Positions 18,165-26,869 of a stretch of 64,000 nt of DNA are shown here, piece by piece (the first letter of the stretch is position 1; each line of letters opens with the position of its first letter). The notes below the pieces were generated by a model. The model made no database searches and was not told the DNA's origin. It was given only the letters and a program-made list of their open reading frames with translations. The DNA is from Bacteroidota bacterium. GTDB lineage: Bacteria; Bacteroidota; Bacteroidia; Bacteroidales; B39-G9. The stretch is from positions 1 to 64,000 of the forward strand of contig JADFUR010000097.1 of NCBI GenBank assembly GCA_015222055.1. The letters are read 5' to 3'. The position numbers and the translations under genes were made by a program.

Positions 18165-20267
18165 ATGAATAAATTGACTGCACATAAAATTCTGTTTTTC
18201 ATTTCTTTCCTTCTTTTTACAAAATTTTTATTTTCGCAAGAATTTGTCGATAGTCAACAATTAATTGAAGATTTAATTGAGAATATTGCGGAAAGTTCTG
18301 ATGAGGAATTAGATTATTCTTCATTGTTTGAAGACTTCAATTATTTTATTAATAATCCTTTAAACTTAAATATTGCAACTGAAGAAGAGCTAGAGAAATT
18401 ACATATATTAAATGATTTTCAGGTTAGTAGCATATTGCATTATATAAAAGAAAATGGGCAAATGCTCAGTATTTATGAGTTACAGTTGATTTATGGTTTT
18501 ACTCCTGAACTTATTCAAAAAGTATTGCCTTTTGTTACTGTTTCTGATAAGAAAGAAACTCAAAAATTTTCATTAAAAAGAGCCGTGAAATATGGTAGTA
18601 ATCAATATTTTTTGCGATTAAAAACAGTTGTTGAAGATCAAGAAGGTTTTACACCAATCTCCGATAGTGCTTTAGAAAGTGTGCCAAATTCAAGATATTT
18701 GGGAAGCCGATTAAAAATTTATTCTCGTTATAAATATCAGTATAAAAATAAAATTGCTGCAGGATTTACTAGTGAGAAAGATCCGGGTGAGGAATTTTTT
18801 AAAGGCTCACAAAAAAATGGCTTTGATTATTATTCTGCTCATTTACAGTTAAGTAATTTTGGACATCTTAAAACACTTGTTGTTGGTGATTATAAACTAA
18901 GGTTTGGACAAGGACTTAACCTCTGGTCGGGAATGGCAACAGGTAAATCTTCTTACGTGTTAGACGTTAAGCGTAAAGCACAGGGAATTAGTAAGTATTC
19001 ATCAACCGATGAAAATAAATTTATGAGAGGTGCTGGTGCTACTGTTTCTTTTAAGGATTTTAATTTTTCAACTTTTATATCAAAAAAGAAAATTGATGCA
19101 AATTTATCTGAGAAAGATACGCTTGATGATGAAGTAAGATCTATTTCTTCGTTTTTAGCCTCAGGAATTCATGCAACACCATCTCAATTATATGACAGAC
19201 ATGCTATTGAAGAAAATTTATTTGGTGGTAATTTAAGTCTTAATAAAAAAGATTTTAAGATTGGACTTACTTATGTGAAATATAAGTATGGTGCCGATTT
19301 AGAAAAAACAATAACCGCTTATAATCAGTTTGAGTTTACAGGTTCTGAAAATTCAAACCTGAGCCTTGATTATCAATTTGGAATAAGAAATATTTATTTT
19401 TTTGGTGAGGCTGCAAGAAGTTGTAATGGTGCTATTGCATATATTAATGGAGCAGTTGCTAGCATTGCACCACAAATGTCGATTTCAATAGTTCACCGAG
19501 ATTATGCTAGAGATTATCAGGCTTTGTACGGTAATGCCTTTGGCGAAAGCTCTAAAAATATTAATGAAAAAGGTATTTATGTTGGAACAGAGATACATCC
19601 TATAAAAAATTGGAAAGTATCGGCTTATTACGACACTTATAAATTCCCATGGATAAAATCAGGTGCTTCTGCACTTTCTAAAGGTGTTGACTATCTTACT
19701 CAAGTAGATTTTCGTTTATCACGAAAAGTGCAGATGTATTGGAGGGTGAAAAATGAAACTAAATCGCTAAATGTTGATGAGGAAGAATTGCTAAACCCCA
19801 GTGACGCAAAATATTTGGTTGATGTTAGCAATTTGCATTTACGCTATAATATTTCATACAGAGTATTGGATGAGTTGCAATTAAAAAATCGTATTGAGTT
19901 GGTTCGCTTTACAAAAGGTGATGCCAATAGCGAAAATGGTTATCTAATTTATCAGGATATTATTTATCATCCAAAAGCATTGCCGTTAAACGTATCTTTC
20001 AGATATGGTATTTTTGATACAGATTCGTATAATGCCAGAATTTATGCTTACGAAACAGATGTTTTATATGCATATTCTATTCCTGCCTATTCAACTAAAG
20101 GAATTAGAACCTATCTCACTCTAAAGTATTCATTAAATAAAATTGATTTCTGGTTAAGATATGCCCAAACATATTATTCAAATAAAAGTGTAATTGGCTC
20201 AGGACTTAACGAAATTGCTGGCAAAACTAAATCCGAATTAACATTTCAATTACGATATAAATTCTAA
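18165..20267 (+). CDS. Secreted helix-hairpin-helix protein with C-terminal barrel-like region
   Basis: The 700-residue protein has a signal peptide (about 1-25). An acidic segment follows, then two helix-hairpin-helix units: NPLNLNIATEEELEKLHIL near 59-77 and a second around 94-125 (MLSIYELQLIYGFTPELIQKVLPFV), similar to ComEA. The remaining 550 residues are strand-rich with aromatic alternation and end in ELTFQLRYKF, as in an outer-membrane barrel. Helix-hairpin-helix modules in exported proteins commonly bind DNA, so a surface DNA-binding or uptake role is a guess. The gene is tightly linked to the PorV-like gene upstream, forming a likely purE operon. Confidence 0.7.
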   Translation: MNKLTAHKILFFISFLLFTKFLFSQEFVDSQQLIEDLIENIAESSDEELDYSSLFEDFNYFINNPLNLNIATEEELEKLHILNDFQVSSILHYIKENGQMLSIYELQLIYGFTPELIQKVLPFVTVSDKKETQKFSLKRAVKYGSNQYFLRLKTVVEDQEGFTPISDSALESVPNSRYLGSRLKIYSRYKYQYKNKIAAGFTSEKDPGEEFFKGSQKNGFDYYSAHLQLSNFGHLKTLVVGDYKLRFGQGLNLWSGMATGKSSYVLDVKRKAQGISKYSSTDENKFMRGAGATVSFKDFNFSTFISKKKIDANLSEKDTLDDEVRSISSFLASGIHATPSQLYDRHAIEENLFGGNLSLNKKDFKIGLTYVKYKYGADLEKTITAYNQFEFTGSENSNLSLDYQFGIRNIYFFGEAARSCNGAIAYINGAVASIAPQMSISIVHRDYARDYQALYGNAFGESSKNINEKGIYVGTEIHPIKNWKVSAYYDTYKFPWIKSGASALSKGVDYLTQVDFRLSRKVQMYWRVKNETKSLNVDEEELLNPSDAKYLVDVSNLHLRYNISYRVLDELQLKNRIELVRFTKGDANSENGYLIYQDIIYHPKALPLNVSFRYGIFDTDSYNARIYAYETDVLYAYSIPAYSTKGIRTYLTLKYSLNKIDFWLRYAQTYYSNKSVIGSGLNEIAGKTKSELTFQLRYKF

Positions 20268-20385
20268 TTTATTAGAATTTTTCTGTAACTTATAATTAGT
20301 TTGATACGTCATAATTATTGTAAAATAAAATATTTTTATTCTCGTTATATTATAAATTAAATTTTATTCGGAATAAATTATTAAA

Positions 20386-20393
20386 TACATTTG
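20386..20393 (+). promoter_or_regulatory. Candidate -7 element for the tolC-like gene
   Basis: TACATTTG matches TAnnTTTG and lies 41 bases upstream of the ATG at 20435. No exact -33 TTTG at usual spacing. Confidence 0.45.
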
Positions 20394-20434
20394 TCTAAAT
20401 GTAAAACGATTTTTTTATAAATACTGAAAGTTTA

Positions 20435-21805
20435 ATGTCAACCAAATACAAAAATCACATGAAAAATGTAAAATTAACATCCTTTTTATTTGTACTATTT
20501 TTTGCCTTTTCATCTAATGGATATTCTCAAGAAAACTGGGGCTTGCAAAAATGTATTAATTATGCTTTAGATAATAATATTCAAATAAAGAAACAGAAAT
20601 TAAATTCAGAGATTTCGAAAAATAATTTAAAGCAATCAAAATATGACCTTCTACCATCTTTAAGCGGCTCTGCGTCGCACAGCTTTAGTTTTGGTAAAAC
20701 TGCCGATATAAGTTCATATCAATATGTTGATCAAAAATTTCAGAGTGGGAATATGGGGCTTCAGGGACAGGTAAATTTATTTAATGGTTTAAAAGATTAT
20801 AACACAGTTAAGCAAAACGAATTTAATTTACTTGCAAGTTTACAAGATGTTGAAAAGGCTCAAAATGACATTTCTTTAAATATTGTTTCTGCTTATCTTC
20901 AAATTTTATTTAATAAAGAGGCTCTAAGTAATTCTGAAAATGAACTGGAAATTACAAAGCAACAGGTTGAAAGAACAAAAAAACTGGTTGATGCAGGAAA
21001 TCTGGCTAAAGGCAGCTTGCTTGAAATAATTTCACAACAGGCAACAGAGAAAGTAAATGCTATTAATAATAAGAATCAACTTAACATGTCTTATTTATCA
21101 TTGACTCAAATGTTAGATTTAGATTCTATTGGAAATTTTGAAATTGAAGTACCTGAATTGAGTATCTCAAATATTGAAGAGATACCGGTTATTGACACAA
21201 TATATGATCAAGCAGAAAATAATTTTCCTCAAATAAGAAGTGCAAAGTATAGAATGAAGAGCAGTGAGAAAAATTTATTAATTTCTAAAGGACAAAGATA
21301 TCCTCAGTTGTCGCTTAGAGGCAGTTACTACTCTCGATATTCTGAGTTGGCTAAAGATCCTTTAGATCAATCAGCTGATTATTCATTCAAAGATCAATTG
21401 GGTGATTATGCCGGCTCACAAATATCTTTTAGTCTTTCAATACCAATTTTTAATAAGTTTGCAGTAAAAACAAGTGTAGATAATGCCAAAATATCATTAC
21501 AGTCTTCTAAATACGATTATGAATTAACAAGGCAGATGGTTTATAAAGATATTCAACAGGCAATTTCTGATGCAGATGCAGCTCTTGAAAGTTATCAGGC
21601 TAGAAAAGAAGCTCTTTTATCAATGGAAGAATCGTTTAAATATACTCAACAAAAGTTCAACCTTGGTTTAGTTAATTCGCTTGACTTTAACACATCGAAA
21701 AATAATTTGAATAAAGCAAAGTCAGATTTATTACAAGCTAAATATCAATATATTTTTAAATTAAAAATTCTTGATTTCTATCAAGGAAAGCAAATTCAGT
21801 TATAA
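20435..21805 (+). CDS. TolC-family outer-membrane efflux protein
   Basis: The 456-residue protein forms the outer-membrane channel of a tripartite exporter. A signal peptide ends near NGYSQ. Two outer-membrane-efflux repeats follow, with long coiled-coil helices (for example EALSNSENELEITKQQVERTKKLVDAGN and YKDIQQAISDADAALESYQARKEALLSMEE regions) and strand pairs such as SLRGSYYSRYS. The start could be the ATG at 20435 or the in-frame ATG at 20459, which begins the signal peptide directly; the upstream one has a clear promoter at proper distance. A strong terminator follows at 21874, so the two permeases downstream probably use another promoter. Confidence 0.9.
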   Translation: MSTKYKNHMKNVKLTSFLFVLFFAFSSNGYSQENWGLQKCINYALDNNIQIKKQKLNSEISKNNLKQSKYDLLPSLSGSASHSFSFGKTADISSYQYVDQKFQSGNMGLQGQVNLFNGLKDYNTVKQNEFNLLASLQDVEKAQNDISLNIVSAYLQILFNKEALSNSENELEITKQQVERTKKLVDAGNLAKGSLLEIISQQATEKVNAINNKNQLNMSYLSLTQMLDLDSIGNFEIEVPELSISNIEEIPVIDTIYDQAENNFPQIRSAKYRMKSSEKNLLISKGQRYPQLSLRGSYYSRYSELAKDPLDQSADYSFKDQLGDYAGSQISFSLSIPIFNKFAVKTSVDNAKISLQSSKYDYELTRQMVYKDIQQAISDADAALESYQARKEALLSMEESFKYTQQKFNLGLVNSLDFNTSKNNLNKAKSDLLQAKYQYIFKLKILDFYQGKQIQL

Positions 21806-21873
21806 TAAATTTGATTAACCGTAATAATTTTTTTATACAGAGTATTCATTGCAATTAGTTGCATGAAAAGGAT

Positions 21874-21915
21874 AAATGTCGAACTATTAATTAGTTCGGC
21901 ATTTGTTTTTTTTTA
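21874..21915 (+). terminator. Intrinsic terminator after the tolC-like gene
   Basis: A 13-bp stem (21874-21886 with 21892-21904, one G-U pair) has a 5-base loop and is followed by a T-run. It lies 69 bases after the stop at 21805. Confidence 0.88.
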
Positions 21916-21976
21916 GGAGATGTGAGGAGAATATGATTATTAATTAGGGATAAAAGATTAAATCAACTTGTATTTT

Positions 21977-22031
21977 GAATTTATAATCCGAAAGCTATAA
22001 GGAATTGTCGTATTATAAATTCGAAAGAGCT
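21977..22031 (+). repeat. Dispersed repeat with CCGAAAG cores, before the first ABC-2 permease
   Basis: The stretch contains two related blocks, GAATTTATAATCCGAAAGCT and TATAAATTCGAAAGAGCT. Both share the core of the palindromes at 15411 and 28310 but here they are degenerate and in direct orientation. An open TTG-started extension of the permease runs through this block and is judged not to be coding. Confidence 0.45.
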
Positions 22032-22073
22032 ACAGAAAATTGTAACTTTACAAAAAGTTCAATTAAAATATTA

Positions 22074-23180
22074 ATGAAACGATTTTTAGGATTTATAAGG
22101 AAAGAATTTTTCCATATTTTTAGAGATAAAAGAACAATGGTGATTTTGTTTGGAATGCCTATTGCTCAAATTTTAATTTTTGGTTATGTTATAACAAATG
22201 AGATTAATAATGCCAAAATTGCCATACTTGACAAGTCAAAAGATGAGGTAACAAAAAAAATCACAAGCAAAATTTTATCGTCGAGCTATTTCCAGTTATA
22301 CGATAATCTCAAAAGCACTAGCGATATTGAAAAAGTATTAAAAAAAGGCGAGGTTAAAGAAGTAATTATTTTTGAGCCTGATTTTGCACAAAAAATGGAG
22401 AAACAAGGCAATGCAAAAATTCAAATCATAGTTGATGCATCAGATCCTAATACTGCCAATATATTGGTAAATTTTACCAAAGGGATTATTAATAAATTTA
22501 TTCAAAACGAAAATTCTCAAATACAATATCCATTACAAATAGTTCCTGAAGTTCGTATGATGTATAATGAGAGTTTAAAAGGCGTTTATATGTTTGTGCC
22601 GGGCACAATGGCTCTTATTCTGATGTTAGTCTCAGCAATGATGACATCAATATCTTTAGCCCGAGAAAAAGAAATCGGCACAATGGAAATTCTTCTTGCT
22701 TCGCCATTAAAACCAATACAGATTATTCTTGGTAAAGTTGTGCCATATTTAGTCTTGTCGTTTATAAATGCAGTTGTAATTATTATGCTGGGCAATTTTG
22801 TTTTTGGTGTTCCTGTTAAAGGTAGTTTGTTGTTGTTAATGCTCGAATGCATTTTGTTTATATTACTAGCTCTCTCAATTGGAATATTCATTTCAACAAA
22901 GGCTTCTAATCAGCAAATTGCAATGATAATTTCAATGTTTGGACTTCTGCTGCCAACAATTCTTTTGTCAGGATTTATTTTCCCAATTCATAATATGCCA
23001 AAAGTTTTGCAAGTAATTAGCTTACTTATGCCACCTCGTTGGTTTATTATTATTATCAAAAATATTATGATTAAAGGAACCGGGTTTTTATACGTGTGGA
23101 AAGAAACTCTTATTTTATGTGTTATGATTGTTGCTTTTATCGGCTTAAGTGTTAAAAATTTTAAAGTCAGACTGGAATGA
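22074..23180 (+). CDS. ABC-2 type transporter permease (first of two)
   Basis: This 368-residue inner-membrane protein has the YhhJ/YbhS plan: one N-terminal helix after RKEFFHIFRDKRTMVILFGMP, a periplasmic domain of about 150 residues, then five C-terminal helices. The conserved cytoplasmic segment LAREKEIGTMEILLASPLKP is diagnostic of ABC-2 permeases. I chose the ATG at 22074, since the open frame further upstream starts at TTG and runs through a dispersed repeat. It pairs with the similar permease at 23478, but no ATP-binding subunit or HlyD-type adaptor lies beside them. The substrate is unknown. Confidence 0.9.
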   Translation: MKRFLGFIRKEFFHIFRDKRTMVILFGMPIAQILIFGYVITNEINNAKIAILDKSKDEVTKKITSKILSSSYFQLYDNLKSTSDIEKVLKKGEVKEVIIFEPDFAQKMEKQGNAKIQIIVDASDPNTANILVNFTKGIINKFIQNENSQIQYPLQIVPEVRMMYNESLKGVYMFVPGTMALILMLVSAMMTSISLAREKEIGTMEILLASPLKPIQIILGKVVPYLVLSFINAVVIIMLGNFVFGVPVKGSLLLLMLECILFILLALSIGIFISTKASNQQIAMIISMFGLLLPTILLSGFIFPIHNMPKVLQVISLLMPPRWFIIIIKNIMIKGTGFLYVWKETLILCVMIVAFIGLSVKNFKVRLE

Positions 23181-23188
23181 TTCTCTAA

Positions 23189-23456
23189 TTACGAATTATG
23201 AATTACTAAAACCTGGCAGGTTTCATTGATTAATTGACAAGAAGATGAAGAAATTTAATAATAGTTATAAAAACAAACCTGCCAGGTTTCTCTAAAATAT
23301 GGAACGGGAAGGAATTACGGATTAATAATTACTAAAACCTGGCAGGTTTTTCTGATTAACTGATGTGAAGATGAAAAGTTTTCCGGATAGTATTAAACCA
23401 AACCTGCCAGGTTTCTATAAAATAATGAACAGGAAGGAATTAAAAATTACGAATTT
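23189..23456 (+). repeat. Tandemly duplicated unit built on AAACCTGGCAGGTTT and its complement
   Basis: The unit starts near TTACGRATTA and repeats after 126 bases (23189 and 23315), with a partial third start at 23447. Each unit contains AAACCTGGCAGGTTT (23209-23223, 23335-23349) and its exact reverse complement AAACCTGCCAGGTTT (23275-23289, 23400-23414). Each 15-mer is itself an odd palindrome around its central base, so several hairpins are possible. It fills the gap between the two permease genes. It looks like a small dispersed or MITE-like element that has been copied in tandem. Confidence 0.85.
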
Positions 23457-23477
23457 ATTATAAACTTTACGAACTCT

Positions 23478-24599
23478 ATGAACTCTCTATTATTTATATT
23501 AGAAAAGGAATTTATTCAGATCTTTAGAGATAAGCGAATGTTAGCTGTGATTTTTGTATTGCCAATATTGCAATTACTCATATTAATTTTTGCAGCCACA
23601 AATGAGATGAAGCAGATTAATATGTATGTTGTTGATAATGATATGTCAACTTTATCAAGAAGGTTGATTAATAAGTTAGAAGGTTCTTCGTTTTTTTATG
23701 TTCAAAACAGTTCTTTTTCAATTGAAAAAGCCAAAAAAGAATTACTAAAAGATAAGGCAGATTTAATTATTGATATCCCACAAGGGTTTGAACGTGATTT
23801 AGTTAGAGAGAATAAGTCGAAAGTTCAATTGCTTATAAATGCAGTTAATGGTTCGGCAGCCCAGCTTACTTATGTTTATTCTATGTCGGTAATTACTGGT
23901 TTTAATAAAAATATTATTGCAGAAAGGGTTAATATGCCGGCAAAATTGATGAGCAATAAAAGCATTTCAGTAGTTTCTTCATTTTGGTACAATCCTGGGT
24001 TGAATTATAAGTATTATATGCTCCCCGGAATATTAGTAATTTTAGTTTCAATAATCGGTATGTTTCTATCATCGTTAAATATTGTAAAAGAAAAAGAGGT
24101 GGGAACAATTGAACAAATTAATGTAACACCAATAAAAAAATATCAGTTTGTATTAGGTAAGCTCATCCCATTTTTATTAATCGGCTTATTTGATTTGGGG
24201 TTTGGACTTGTTCTCGGGAAATTAATTTTTGATATTCCAATTGTAGGTAGCTTGTTCACATTATTTAGTTTTGCTGTTGTCTATCTCATATTAGTTTTAA
24301 GCATGGGCTTTTTTGTTTCAACAGTTACCGAAACACAGCAGCAGGCAATGTTTATATCGTTTTTTTTCATGATCGTTTTTCTTCTAATGAGTGGTTTATT
24401 CACACCATTTGAGAGTATGCCTATTTGGGCACAAAATATTAACGCTATAAATCCTCTTGCATATTTTATGCGTGTTATTCGTATGGTGTTACTAAAAGGC
24501 TCGGGATTTGCCGACATAGCAAAAGATTTTTTTATTATTATGTTCCTCTCAGTAATTGTTTTTTCTCTATCGGTATGGAAATACCGTAAAGTGGCATAG
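23478..24599 (+). CDS. ABC-2 type transporter permease (second of two)
   Basis: The 373-residue protein has the same plan as its neighbour: an N-terminal helix after EKEFIQIFRDKRMLAVIFVLP, a periplasmic domain, and a C-terminal bundle of five helices with NIVKEKEVGTIEQINVTPIKK. The two permeases would form a heterodimer as in YbhS/YbhR systems. The expected ATPase and periplasmic adaptor are missing from both sides; the nearest HlyD gene is at 29.4 kb inside another locus. The ATG at 23478 lies just beyond the repeat block, so any promoter must sit within or before that repeat. Confidence 0.9.
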   Translation: MNSLLFILEKEFIQIFRDKRMLAVIFVLPILQLLILIFAATNEMKQINMYVVDNDMSTLSRRLINKLEGSSFFYVQNSSFSIEKAKKELLKDKADLIIDIPQGFERDLVRENKSKVQLLINAVNGSAAQLTYVYSMSVITGFNKNIIAERVNMPAKLMSNKSISVVSSFWYNPGLNYKYYMLPGILVILVSIIGMFLSSLNIVKEKEVGTIEQINVTPIKKYQFVLGKLIPFLLIGLFDLGFGLVLGKLIFDIPIVGSLFTLFSFAVVYLILVLSMGFFVSTVTETQQQAMFISFFFMIVFLLMSGLFTPFESMPIWAQNINAINPLAYFMRVIRMVLLKGSGFADIAKDFFIIMFLSVIVFSLSVWKYRKVA

Positions 24600-24759
24600 A
24601 TTTTATTGATTTATTTTTTTTCAATTGGGGAATTATTAATAATTTTACATTAATATTAAAAGAAGTTTCAAATTTTTTTGATATTTGATTTTATCTGCGA
24701 TTTTTAAATTAATCTGTGACATTTGTGTTCTGTTTATGAAACGTAACAATAAACTTTTG

Positions 24760-24767
24760 TATTTTTG
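24760..24767 (+). promoter_or_regulatory. Candidate -7 element for the DUF4384-type gene
   Basis: TATTTTTG matches TAnnTTTG, 42 bases upstream of the ATG at 24810. The sequence just before (24690-24735) resembles low-complexity spacer text of the TCTGCGA...ATCTGTGACATTTGTG kind and has no -33 element. Confidence 0.45.
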
Positions 24768-24809
24768 CAACTTCTGGTTTTTGTTTACTGATTAATAATT
24801 TATTGTTAT

Positions 24810-25622
24810 ATGAAATTTTTTAAACACACAAAATCTGTTTTACTCTTAGTTCTTGGATTAGCACTTATTTTTTCTGCCTATACAGGTAAAGATTATAAAG
24901 AAATTAAGTTAAAAAATATTCAAGGAGTAGCAGTAGGAGGTGAGAGCGAAACACTCGAACATGTTAAAATTAAAGCTATTAACAATGCTAAAATTGAAGC
25001 TTTAAGAAAAGCCGGTATTGAAGAAAATATTAATTCATATTCAAACTTATTTAAAAGTGAAGACAGCGATAATTATGAAGAATTATTTTCATCCAATGTA
25101 TTTTCAAACATTAGGGGAAGTGTTAAAGATATTGAAATAAGAGATCTGAAAAAGGAATTTACTCCCGAAGGACAAATGAAAGTTACTGTTGTTATTAATT
25201 GCGTTGTAATTAAATATAAAACAATTTCCGATTTAACATTCGACGCCTGGGTTGATGGTTTTAAATTGTTTTATAATAACGAAGAGGCAATGGAGTTTAC
25301 TGTAAAACCATCGCAAGATGCTTATCTTAGAGCTTTTTTGATTACAACCGATGATGCTTATGTGTTGTTTCCTAATGATTATGAAAAATCGTTTATTTTG
25401 GAAAAAGATACAGAATATCCATTTCCTTCTCAACAAATAGAATATATTTTAACTTCTGAAAAAAAATCAAAAGTTCACAGAGTTATTGTGGTTTTGTTAA
25501 AAAAAGACATCCCGTATACCGAAGAAGTGACATATAAAAATATTACTAAGTGGATTTTTAATATACCACCCGACGAACGAGTAGTAAAATCGTTTGGGTT
25601 TTCTGTAGTAGAAAATAATTAA
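24810..25622 (+). CDS. Secreted DUF4384-type protein
   Basis: The 270-residue protein has a signal peptide (about 1-24). The first part (30-140) resembles an LPP20/FlgT-like module: GVAVGGESETLEHVKIKAINNAKIEALRKAG followed by a strand-rich segment. The second part (160-265) fits DUF4384, with DAYLRAFLITTDDAYVLFPND and VLLKKDIPY. DUF4384 domains occur in exported or kinase-associated proteins with no established role. It stands alone with its own promoter and is followed by gpsA, which has its own as well. Confidence 0.65.
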   Translation: MKFFKHTKSVLLLVLGLALIFSAYTGKDYKEIKLKNIQGVAVGGESETLEHVKIKAINNAKIEALRKAGIEENINSYSNLFKSEDSDNYEELFSSNVFSNIRGSVKDIEIRDLKKEFTPEGQMKVTVVINCVVIKYKTISDLTFDAWVDGFKLFYNNEEAMEFTVKPSQDAYLRAFLITTDDAYVLFPNDYEKSFILEKDTEYPFPSQQIEYILTSEKKSKVHRVIVVLLKKDIPYTEEVTYKNITKWIFNIPPDERVVKSFGFSVVENN

Positions 25623-25643
25623 AAAAAAAGCTCTAAAAAATAA

Positions 25644-25676
25644 TTTGAATTAAAGATTGGTAATTTTATAATTTTG
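25644..25676 (+). promoter_or_regulatory. Bacteroidota-type promoter for gpsA
   Basis: A -33 TTTG (25644-25647) and a -7 TAATTTTG (25669-25676) are separated by 21 bases, matching the phylum consensus TTTG-N19-21-TAnnTTTG. The -7 element lies 76 bases upstream of the gpsA ATG. This is the most complete promoter match in the window. Confidence 0.65.
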
Positions 25677-25752
25677 ACACATTGCCATATTTTATAAATC
25701 TGTAAAAAATCATAAAAAAATATTTTTTTGATAATTTAAAAATTTTTATATA

Positions 25753-26748
25753 ATGAATAATGAAAAAAGAATAGGTGTTGTTGGTGGTGGAAGTTGGGCA
25801 ACAGCAATTGTTAAAATTTTAACCGAAAATGTCACTTCTTTAAATTGGTTCATGCGAAATGATGATACAATTAATTATATTAAAGAACATCATCATAATC
25901 CAAGATATATTACTGCTGCCAGTATTGAAGTTGACAGAATAAACTTTTTTAATGATATAAATAAGTTAGTTGAGAATTCTGATATAGTTATTTTTGTAAT
26001 CCCCACAATTTATTTAAAAGCAGCTCTTTCGAAACTTAATGTAAGTCTTAAAGAGAAGTTTGTGGTTTCTGCAATAAAAGGAATTATTCCTGACGATAAC
26101 ATGATTGTAGGTAATTATTTTCATGTAAAATATAAAGTGCCAATTAATTCAATTGGTGTGATATCAGGCCCTTGTCATGCAGAGGAAGTTGCTCTAGAGC
26201 GATTATCATATATAACTGTTTCTTCTATAGATGTTGAAAAAGCAAAGTATCTTGCCGATAAAATTGAATGTAGATTTATTAAAACGGCTATTTCTGATGA
26301 TATTTACGGAACGGAATATTCTGCAGTATTGAAAAATATTTTTGCTCTTGCAGCAGGTATTTGTCATGGTTTAGGTTATGGGGATAATTTTCAGGCTGTT
26401 TTAATCTCAAATGCTATTCAAGAAATAAAACGTTTTGTCGATACTGTTCATCCAATATCCCGAGACATTAAAAATCATGTTTATTTAGGCGATTTGTTGG
26501 TTACTGCATATTCACAATTTAGTAGAAACCGTACCTTTGGAAATATGATTGGTAAAGGTTATTCGGTGAAATCAGCTCAATTAGAAATGCACATGATTGC
26601 CGAAGGTTATTTTGCTACTAAATGTATTAAAGAAATTAATAAAGAATTTGAGGTAGATATGCCAATAACCGATGCTGTTTATAATATTTTGTATGAAAAA
26701 ATATCACCGGCTATGGAAATAAAACTACTTACCGAGAGCTTGAGATAA
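25753..26748 (+). CDS. gpsA: NAD(P)H-dependent glycerol-3-phosphate dehydrogenase
   Basis: GpsA reduces dihydroxyacetone phosphate to sn-glycerol-3-phosphate for phospholipid synthesis. The 331-residue protein has the nucleotide-binding GGGSWA at 11-16, SAIKGI near 106-111, GPCHAEEV at 139-146, and Lys194 in AVLKNIFAL as the likely catalytic residue, with the substrate-site GLGYGDNFQAVLISNAI following. Length is normal. It has its own full promoter. pgi follows 121 bases later but is separated by a dispersed repeat. Confidence 0.95.
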   Translation: MNNEKRIGVVGGGSWATAIVKILTENVTSLNWFMRNDDTINYIKEHHHNPRYITAASIEVDRINFFNDINKLVENSDIVIFVIPTIYLKAALSKLNVSLKEKFVVSAIKGIIPDDNMIVGNYFHVKYKVPINSIGVISGPCHAEEVALERLSYITVSSIDVEKAKYLADKIECRFIKTAISDDIYGTEYSAVLKNIFALAAGICHGLGYGDNFQAVLISNAIQEIKRFVDTVHPISRDIKNHVYLGDLLVTAYSQFSRNRTFGNMIGKGYSVKSAQLEMHMIAEGYFATKCIKEINKEFEVDMPITDAVYNILYEKISPAMEIKLLTESLR

Positions 26749-26783
26749 AAAAGAGAAAGTTTAAAGTTTGAAGTTCAAATTTT

Positions 26784-26813
26784 CGTCATTGCGAGCGATA
26801 GCGAAGCAATCTC
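26784..26813 (+). repeat. Dispersed palindromic element CGTCATTGCGAGCG..GCGAAGCAAT
   Basis: The 30-base block reads CGTCATTGCGAGCGATAGCG followed by AAGCAATCTC. Ends ATTGC and GCAAT are inverted, and GCGAGCG/AGCGAAGC give an interior symmetry. The same motif is widely known as a scattered intergenic repeat in many bacterial genomes. Here it lies in the pgi leader and creates an open frame upstream of the real pgi start that should not be annotated as protein. Confidence 0.75.
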
Positions 26814-26869
26814 TTGCATTAGCCCTCGCTTTTTGCTTTTTCGGATTTTTAATTCGTAATAAAAATAAA

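Noticed and set aside
22005-22073. TTG-started extension of the first ABC-2 permease
   Set aside because: It runs through a degenerate repeat; the ATG at 22074 starts the conserved protein.
26768-26869. N-terminal extension of pgi by 34 codons
   Set aside because: The extension is encoded by a dispersed repeat and low-complexity spacer; the ATG at 26870 gives the usual enzyme length.
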